This document shows, piece by piece, positions 1 to 7,875 of a stretch of 7,875 nucleotides of DNA. The position numbers were made by a program, and so were the translations under genes. The stretch comes from JAKPUX01 sp964436305 (GTDB lineage Bacteria > Zhuqueibacterota > Zhuqueibacteria > Residuimicrobiales > Residuimicrobiaceae), in contig CAYTCI010000129.1 in the NCBI GenBank assembly GCA_964436305.1, forward strand, positions 1 to 7,875, written 5' to 3'. Under the pieces are notes generated by a model that made no database searches, had not been told where the DNA came from, and was given only the letters and a program-made list of their open reading frames with translations. How positions within the stretch are numbered: the first letter of the stretch is position 1; the number at the start of each line of letters is the position of its first letter.

Positions 1-3269
<3,269 letters not shown>

Positions 3270-3290
3270 CTTCTTTGCAGAAAGTGAATA

Positions 3291-3304
3291 AATTTCTTGA
3301 AATT
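3291..3304. other. 14-bp dyad overlapping the rpsL -35 box
   Basis: AATTTC, TT, GAAATT form a perfect 6-bp inverted repeat with a 2-bp centre. Its right half covers the candidate -35 hexamer (3297-3302). The position would suit a repressor or activator site, but the stretch is AT-rich and a dyad of this size can arise by chance. No known operator is recognised. Confidence 0.25.
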
Positions 3305-3325
3305 GGCAGAAAATTACCTTATATT
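3297..3325 (+). promoter_or_regulatory. Sigma70-type promoter for the str genes
   Basis: A -35 hexamer TTGAAA (3297-3302, 5 of 6 to consensus) and a -10 hexamer TATATT (3320-3325, 5 of 6) are separated by exactly 17 bp. They lie in the AT-rich gap between rpoC and rpsL, in an otherwise GC-rich window. Transcription would start near 3332, leaving a leader of about 23 nt that includes the rpsL ribosome binding site. No terminator hairpin with a T-run is visible after rpoC, so read-through from rpoBC is also likely. The assignment assumes E. coli-like sigma specificity; Bacteroidetes sigma factors prefer different boxes. Confidence 0.65.
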
Positions 3326-3345
3326 AAAAGGCTTTGACAAAAATC

Positions 3346-3350
3346 GGAGG
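3346..3350 (+). promoter_or_regulatory. Shine-Dalgarno site that fixes the rpsL GTG start
   Basis: GGAGG is followed by TAGA and then GTG at 3355. The spacing is short (4 nt, or 3 after GGAGGT) but the match is strong. The open frame could begin earlier, at TTG 3334, but that reading would translate through this site and add residues not typical of S12. GTG gives the standard S12 N-terminus MPTINQLVR. Confidence 0.8.
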
Positions 3351-3354
3351 TAGA

Positions 3355-3726
3355 GTGCCAACCATCAATCAACTGGTTCGCACCGGTCGCGAAACTCTCG
3401 GCAAGCGTGAGAAAGCCCCGGCGCTCAACAAATCCCCGCAACGTCGCGGCGTCTGCACCCGCGTCTATACCACCACGCCCAAGAAGCCCAATTCGGCCTT
3501 GCGCAAGGTGGCGCGCGTGCGCCTCAGCAACCAGATCGAGGTAACCGCTTATATTCCGGGAGAGGGTCACAACCTCCAGGAGCATTCGATTGTCATGATC
3601 CGCGGCGGCCGTGTCAAGGACCTGCCGGGTGTCCGTTATCATATCGTCCGCGGCGTGCTGGATACCAGCGGCGTCCAGGACCGCAAACAGAGCCGTTCCA
3701 AATATGGCGCCAAACGCGGCAAGTAA
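3355..3726 (+). CDS. rpsL: 30S ribosomal protein S12, GTG start
   Basis: S12 lies at the decoding centre of the 30S subunit and contributes to tRNA selection accuracy; it is the classic site of streptomycin resistance mutations. The 123-residue product has the family's normal length. It shows the MPTINQLVR start, the loop TTTPKKPNSALRK (residues 39-51) with K43, and PGEGHNLQEHS followed by GGRVKDLPGVRYH with K88 and D89. D89 is the aspartate that is beta-methylthiolated in many bacteria. K43 and K88 are the residues usual in streptomycin-sensitive strains, so no resistance change is seen. The C-terminus RSKYGAKRGK is typical, except for GK where many species have PK. It is the first gene after the promoter at 3297-3325, and rpsG starts 43 bp downstream. 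Confidence 0.98.
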   Translation: MPTINQLVRTGRETLGKREKAPALNKSPQRRGVCTRVYTTTPKKPNSALRKVARVRLSNQIEVTAYIPGEGHNLQEHSIVMIRGGRVKDLPGVRYHIVRGVLDTSGVQDRKQSRSKYGAKRGK

Positions 3727-3769
3727 GGGCGCATTCGCGAGCCTATTCCTATCCTATTGAGAGTCTTTC

Positions 3770-4240
3770 ATGTCGAGAAGAAAAACACCACCCAAGCGGA
3801 CGGTACTGCCTGATCCCAAGTTCAACAGCATCCTGGTGACCAAGTTCATCAATGGCCTGCTGCGCGGCGGCAAACGCAGCGTAGCGGAGACCATTTTCTA
3901 CGATGCCATCGATATCATCGCCGCCAAGACCAGCGCCGAAGGGCTGCCGGTCTTCGAAAAGGCAATGCATAATGTCCGGCCGATGCTGGAAGTGCGCTCC
4001 CGCCGCGTCGGCGGCGCCACCTATCAGGTCCCGGTCGATATCCGCGGCGAACGCCAGCAGGCGTTGGCCATCCGCTGGATCATCAATTATGCCAAGAACC
4101 GCTCGGAAAAGACCATGTCCGAGAAGCTGGCCTTTGAATTGATGGCCGCGGCGAAAAACGAAGGCAATTCGATCAAGAAACGCGAGGATACCCACAAAAT
4201 GGCCGAGGCCAACAAGGCTTTCGCCCATTTCCGCTGGTAA
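3770..4240 (+). CDS. rpsG: 30S ribosomal protein S7
   Basis: S7 is a primary 16S rRNA-binding protein that nucleates assembly of the 30S head and lines the E site. The 156-residue product matches the usual length. It shows a basic N-terminal arm (MSRRKTPPKR), LPDPKF, KFINGLLRGGKRSVAE, the RNA-binding beta-hairpin region EVRSRRVGGATYQVP, the helix RQQALAIRWII, and the conserved C-terminus KKREDTHKMAEANKAFAHFRW read in two parts (KKREDTHKMAEANK, then AFAHFRW). The ATG at 3770 follows a weak GAGAG site (3759-3763) by 6 nt. In E. coli S7 represses its own operon by binding the rpsL-rpsG spacer; here that spacer is only 43 nt and shows no evident structure, so that form of control is doubtful. A 225-bp gap follows. 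Confidence 0.98.
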   Translation: MSRRKTPPKRTVLPDPKFNSILVTKFINGLLRGGKRSVAETIFYDAIDIIAAKTSAEGLPVFEKAMHNVRPMLEVRSRRVGGATYQVPVDIRGERQQALAIRWIINYAKNRSEKTMSEKLAFELMAAAKNEGNSIKKREDTHKMAEANKAFAHFRW

Positions 4241-4465
4241 TTCTTTCTGGTTTAGGCCAGTCTTGCATTCTAACTCCGGACTAACAAGGCTCAAAGACAG
4301 CCGGTCCGGAAAGTGGGTGCCAGGACTTGGCGTCGCATCTCCGCTCCCTCTCTCTGATACCACTGCTGATCGAGATGGATGCGTGGCGCGCCACTTTCTG
4401 ATGCCCACGCACCTGCGCTCCGAATTCAACCCGGGAGGCGCGCTCTAAAGGTAAGTGGCTTTTTT
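4241..4465 (+). promoter_or_regulatory. Structured non-coding leader between rpsG and fusA
   Basis: This spacer is long for a str operon and holds no credible gene. It is rich in inverted repeats. The main one is a long stem at 4307-4322/4384-4400, listed separately. Competing or additional pairings are TCCGGAC 4275-4281 with GTCCGGA 4304-4310; TGCGTGG 4380-4386 with CCACGCA 4405-4411; and a hairpin 4414-4421/4434-4442 (one bulged G) whose 3' arm holds GGGAGG at 4433-4438. That purine run is 27 nt from the fusA ATG. The bases just before the ATG (AAGTGG, then a run of six T) give only a weak Shine-Dalgarno match. The likely role is a 5' leader or intercistronic control region for fusA. I recognise no known riboswitch class and no clear promoter. 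Confidence 0.45.
4307..4400 (+). promoter_or_regulatory. Long imperfect stem-loop in the fusA leader
   Basis: Bases 4307-4322 pair with 4384-4400 through 16 pairs (14 Watson-Crick, 2 G-U) and a single bulged G at 4390. The core is a perfect 8-bp match, GAAAGTGG with CCACTTTC. Inside, CGCATC (4334-4339) pairs with GATGCG (4378-4383), stacking next to the outer stem and leaving an 11-nt bulge at 4323-4333 and a pyrimidine-rich inner loop. No T-run follows closely, so it does not look like an intrinsic terminator. The function is unknown; control of fusA translation or an mRNA-processing site are possibilities only. Confidence 0.4.
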
Positions 4466-6550
4466 ATGTCAACCCCGTCCCCGCTGGATAAGACCCGTAA
4501 TATCGGCATCATGGCTCACATCGATGCCGGCAAGACGACCACCACCGAACGGATCCTCTATTACACGGGCAAGGTTCACCGGATGGGCGAGGTCGACGAC
4601 GGCGCCGCTACCATGGACTGGATGCAGCAGGAACGCGAACGCGGCATCACCATCACCTCCGCCGCGATCACCTGCAGCTGGAAGAACCACCGCATCAATA
4701 TCATCGACACCCCCGGCCATGTCGACTTTACGGCCGAAGTCGAACGTTCTTTGAGAGTTTTGGATGGCGCAGTCGCCATCTTCGATGCCGCCGGCGGCGT
4801 CGAGCCCCAGTCGGAGACGGTCTGGCGGCAAGCGGACAAATACCACATTCCGCGCATCGCCTATGTCAACAAGATGGACCGGATCGGCGCCGACTTTACC
4901 ATGGTGCTGGAGTCGATGAGGGAACGCCTCCACACCCGGCCCGTGCCGATCCAGCTCCCCCTCGGCGCCGAGGATCGCTTCACCGGACTGGTCGACCTGA
5001 TCACCATGAAGGCGATCCACTACGATGAGGCCTCCCTCGGCAGCACCTGGGAGGAGAGCGAGATCCCGGCGGCCCTGCAGGAAAAGGTCTTCGGCGCACG
5101 CCACGACCTGGTCGAGACCCTCGCCGATTTCGACGATGCGGTCATGGAGAAGTACCTCTCCGGTGAGGAGATCACCAGCGAGGAGATCCACCGCGCCCTG
5201 CGCACCGGCACCCTGCAGGATGCCATCGTCCCGGTCCTCTGCGGCGCCTCGGTCAAGAATCGCGGCGTCCAGCACCTCCTCGACGCGGTGGTGCGCTACC
5301 TGCCCAGCCCGCTCGATGTGCCGCCGGTGGAAGGGGTCAACCCCTACACCGAAAAGATGGAGAAGCGGACGGCCGACGACGATCAGCCCTTCACGGCGCT
5401 GGCTTTCAAGATCATGACCGATCCCTTCGTCGGCAAGCTCACCTACTTCCGGGTCTATTCGGGGAGCATCGCCGTCGGCGAGACCGCACTCAACACCGGC
5501 AGCGAAAAGAAGGAGCGCTTCAGCCGCATCCTGCAGATGTCCGCCAACAAGCGCGATGACATCCAGCGCGTCACCACCGGCGATATCGCCGCGGCCGTCG
5601 GCCTGCGCAATACCCGCACCGGTGACACGCTCTGCGACCCCAAGCATCCGCTGATGCTCGAGAGCATGAACTTTCCGATCCCGGTGATCCGTATCGCTAT
5701 CGAGCCGAGATCCAAGGCCGATCAGGATCGCATGAGCACGGCCCTGACCGCCCTGGCCGATGAGGATCCGACCTTTCAGTACAACGTCGATCCCGAGACC
5801 GGGCAGATGATCATCGCCGGGATGGGCGAGCTGCACCTCGAGATTCTGGTTGACCGCCTGTTGCGCGAGTTCAAGGTACAGGCCAACATCGGCAAGCCGC
5901 AGGTCGCCTATCGCGAGACCATCACCGAAGCGGTGACCAGCGAGATCCGTTTCGTCAAGCAGACCGGCGGCAAGGGGCAATACGCGCATGTGGTCGTCGA
6001 GTTCTCCCCGGCCGAACAGGGCGAGATCTTTACCTTCGCCAACCATGCCAGCCCGATGCAGGTGCCGGGCCAGTTCATCCGGCCGGTGGAACAGGGCATC
6101 CGCGAGGCGATGGTCAGCGGCGTGATCGCCGGCTACCCGATCATCGACGTCAAGGCGAACCTGGTCGACGGCTCCTTTCATGACGTCGACTCGAGCGAGC
6201 TGGCCTTCAAGATCGCCGGGGCGATGGCCCTGCAGGACGCGGCGCGCCGCGGCAAGTCGATCCTGATGGAGCCGGTGATGGATCTGGAGGTGATCACCCC
6301 GGAGGAGTACTTCGGTTCGATCCTCAGCGATCTGGCGGTGCGGCGGGCGCGAATCGCCAACCACCACAAGCGCAAGGATGCGCAGGTGATCAACGCCCAG
6401 GCGCCCCTGGCCGAGATGTTCGGCTACGCCACCGCCCTGCGCAACATGTCACAGGGCCGCGCGGTCTTTACCATGCAGTTTTTTAACTACCAGAAGGTTA
6501 CCGAAGAGGTCGGCAGAAAGCTCCTGCAAAAGATGGGGCTGATGGTATAA
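4466..6550 (+). CDS. fusA: Translation elongation factor G (EF-G)
   Basis: EF-G is the cytoplasmic GTPase that drives tRNA-mRNA translocation and, with ribosome recycling factor, splits post-termination ribosomes. The 694-residue product fits the family (E. coli 704). The GTP-binding motifs are AHIDAGKT (17-24), RGITIT of switch I (59-64), DTPGH (81-85) and NKMD (135-138); a CGAS motif forms G5. Domain II begins near residue 305 (FTALAFKIMTDPFVG), domain III contains GMGELHLEI, domain IV carries the tip loop with HDVDSSE (H572, equivalent to the E. coli tip histidine), and domain V begins near 606. The start ATG 4466 gives MSTPSPLDKTRNIGIMAHID; the frame is open upstream to ATG 4379, but those 29 extra codons are not EF-G-like. 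The Shine-Dalgarno site is weak and a structured leader precedes it. Domain V has RRARI where RRGRI-type sequences are usual. Confidence 0.98.
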   Translation: MSTPSPLDKTRNIGIMAHIDAGKTTTTERILYYTGKVHRMGEVDDGAATMDWMQQERERGITITSAAITCSWKNHRINIIDTPGHVDFTAEVERSLRVLDGAVAIFDAAGGVEPQSETVWRQADKYHIPRIAYVNKMDRIGADFTMVLESMRERLHTRPVPIQLPLGAEDRFTGLVDLITMKAIHYDEASLGSTWEESEIPAALQEKVFGARHDLVETLADFDDAVMEKYLSGEEITSEEIHRALRTGTLQDAIVPVLCGASVKNRGVQHLLDAVVRYLPSPLDVPPVEGVNPYTEKMEKRTADDDQPFTALAFKIMTDPFVGKLTYFRVYSGSIAVGETALNTGSEKKERFSRILQMSANKRDDIQRVTTGDIAAAVGLRNTRTGDTLCDPKHPLMLESMNFPIPVIRIAIEPRSKADQDRMSTALTALADEDPTFQYNVDPETGQMIIAGMGELHLEILVDRLLREFKVQANIGKPQVAYRETITEAVTSEIRFVKQTGGKGQYAHVVVEFSPAEQGEIFTFANHASPMQVPGQFIRPVEQGIREAMVSGVIAGYPIIDVKANLVDGSFHDVDSSELAFKIAGAMALQDAARRGKSILMEPVMDLEVITPEEYFGSILSDLAVRRARIANHHKRKDAQVINAQAPLAEMFGYATALRNMSQGRAVFTMQFFNYQKVTEEVGRKLLQKMGLMV

Positions 6551-6651
6551 GGTTTTCTCTCACGGTGGCACGGCGCCACGGCGAGAGAACAAGAAAGCTA
6601 CAATTTATTCTGTGAGCACGTTTTCCTTCGTGACTCTGTGCCTCTGTGAAA
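6551..6651. repeat. Inverted element of 8-nt tandem units between fusA and tuf
   Basis: The left arm has three consecutive 8-nt units: CACGGTGG (6561-6568), CACGGCGC (6569-6576) and CACGGCGA (6577-6584). The right arm has the same kind of unit in reverse orientation: CCTTCGTG (6625-6632), ACTCTGTG (6633-6640) and CCTCTGTG (6641-6648), with a further ATTCTGTG at 6607-6614. The three left units match the reverse complement of the right three at 16 of 24 positions. The left arm alone can fold: TTCTCTC (6555-6561) pairs with GAGAGAA (6583-6589) and encloses GTGGC/GCCAC (6565-6569/6575-6579). The right arm can fold through 6614-6620/6629-6636. Similar CACAGAGG- and CACGAAGG-type repeats are, from memory, scattered between genes in many bacteria; I know no established name. 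A terminator role is unlikely because no T-run follows closely. Confidence 0.55.
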
Positions 6652-6677
6652 TATTCTTTTTTCAAAATAGCGAAGTC

Positions 6678-6683
6678 AAGGAG
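6678..6683 (+). promoter_or_regulatory. Strong Shine-Dalgarno site of tuf
   Basis: AAGGAG sits 8 nt before the ATG at 6692, near-optimal for a highly expressed gene and much better than the site before fusA. It supports the chosen tuf start. Confidence 0.85.
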
Positions 6684-6691
6684 AGATAGAA

Positions 6692-7875
<1,184 letters not shown>

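Noticed and set aside
3271..3284. CTTT-GCAG-AAAG hairpin after rpoC as a terminator
   Set aside because: Only a 4-bp, AT-rich stem with no T-run after it.
3304..3319. Sigma54-like TGGCA element in the rpoC-rpsL gap
   Set aside because: The -12 GC dinucleotide is missing at the required spacing (CC instead) and TTGCW is not matched.
3334..3339. Perfect -35 box TTGACA just before rpsL
   Set aside because: A -10 at normal spacing would fall inside rpsL (around 3357-3362), and the sequence there does not match.
3334..3354. Upstream TTG start adding seven residues to S12
   Set aside because: It would translate through the Shine-Dalgarno GGAGG and give a non-standard N-terminus; GTG 3355 yields the canonical MPTINQLVR.
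4247..4260. CTGG...CCAG hairpin after rpsG as a terminator
   Set aside because: Four-base stem with no T-tract; tight operon context argues against termination here.
4263..4448. 61-codon frame in the rpsG-fusA spacer as a small gene
   Set aside because: It needs a TTG start without a Shine-Dalgarno site and encodes no recognisable motif; it lies over the inverted repeats.
4379..4465. Upstream ATG extending EF-G by 29 residues
   Set aside because: The extension has no EF-G similarity, no ribosome binding site, and overlaps the structured spacer; ATG 4466 gives a normal N-terminus.
4469..6367. 632-codon open frame on the - strand, antisense to fusA
   Set aside because: Same shadow effect of GC-rich codons; low-complexity translation with no known fold and no convincing start site.
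6630..6657. Promoter for tuf (GTGACT, 16 bp, TATTCT)
   Set aside because: Both hexamers match consensus at only 4 of 6, and the bases belong to the repeat element; too weak to call.

Overview
The window is a core information-processing locus: the 3' three quarters of rpoC, then rpsL, rpsG, fusA and a nearly complete tuf, all on the + strand. This is the classic rpoC plus str-operon order (RNA polymerase beta', S12, S7, EF-G, EF-Tu). I see no mobile element, CRISPR array, tRNA, rRNA, defence gene or toxin. I found no previously undescribed multi-gene system; the unexplained structure is in the spacers and in codon use.

Organism: a GC-rich bacterium with mostly C- or G-ending codons. Several protein features point towards the Fibrobacteres-Chlorobi-Bacteroidetes (FCB) side of the tree or a neighbouring uncultured phylum. 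RpoC carries a short insertion with KPQKK and GEIIENPI just before the bridge helix. The RpoC C-terminus (DPGDTFYLEG, TESWISAASFQET) and EF-Tu (KKSVCTGVEMFRKLLD, VGLLLRGVEK) also resemble FCB proteins as I remember them. This is recall without an alignment, so the phylum is a moderate-to-low confidence inference.

Layout: rpoC ends at 3269. An AT-rich 85-bp gap holds a good sigma70-type promoter (TTGAAA, 17 bp, TATATT), so the str genes probably have their own promoter in addition to any read-through from rpoBC. rpsL starts at a GTG behind a strong Shine-Dalgarno site, and rpsG follows after 43 bp. A 225-bp non-coding leader then precedes fusA; it can fold into a long imperfect stem and into several competing hairpins. 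The 141-bp fusA-tuf gap holds an imperfect inverted repeat built from 8-nt tandem units, which looks like a dispersed intergenic repeat. tuf runs off the right edge within a few codons of its expected end.

Together the genes supply transcription (beta') and translation: the S12 decoding centre, the S7 head nucleator, the EF-G translocase and EF-Tu for aminoacyl-tRNA delivery. Co-transcription would couple their supply to growth. tuf stands out in codon use: it has no CTC leucine codon in 394 codons, while rpoC and fusA use CTC freely.
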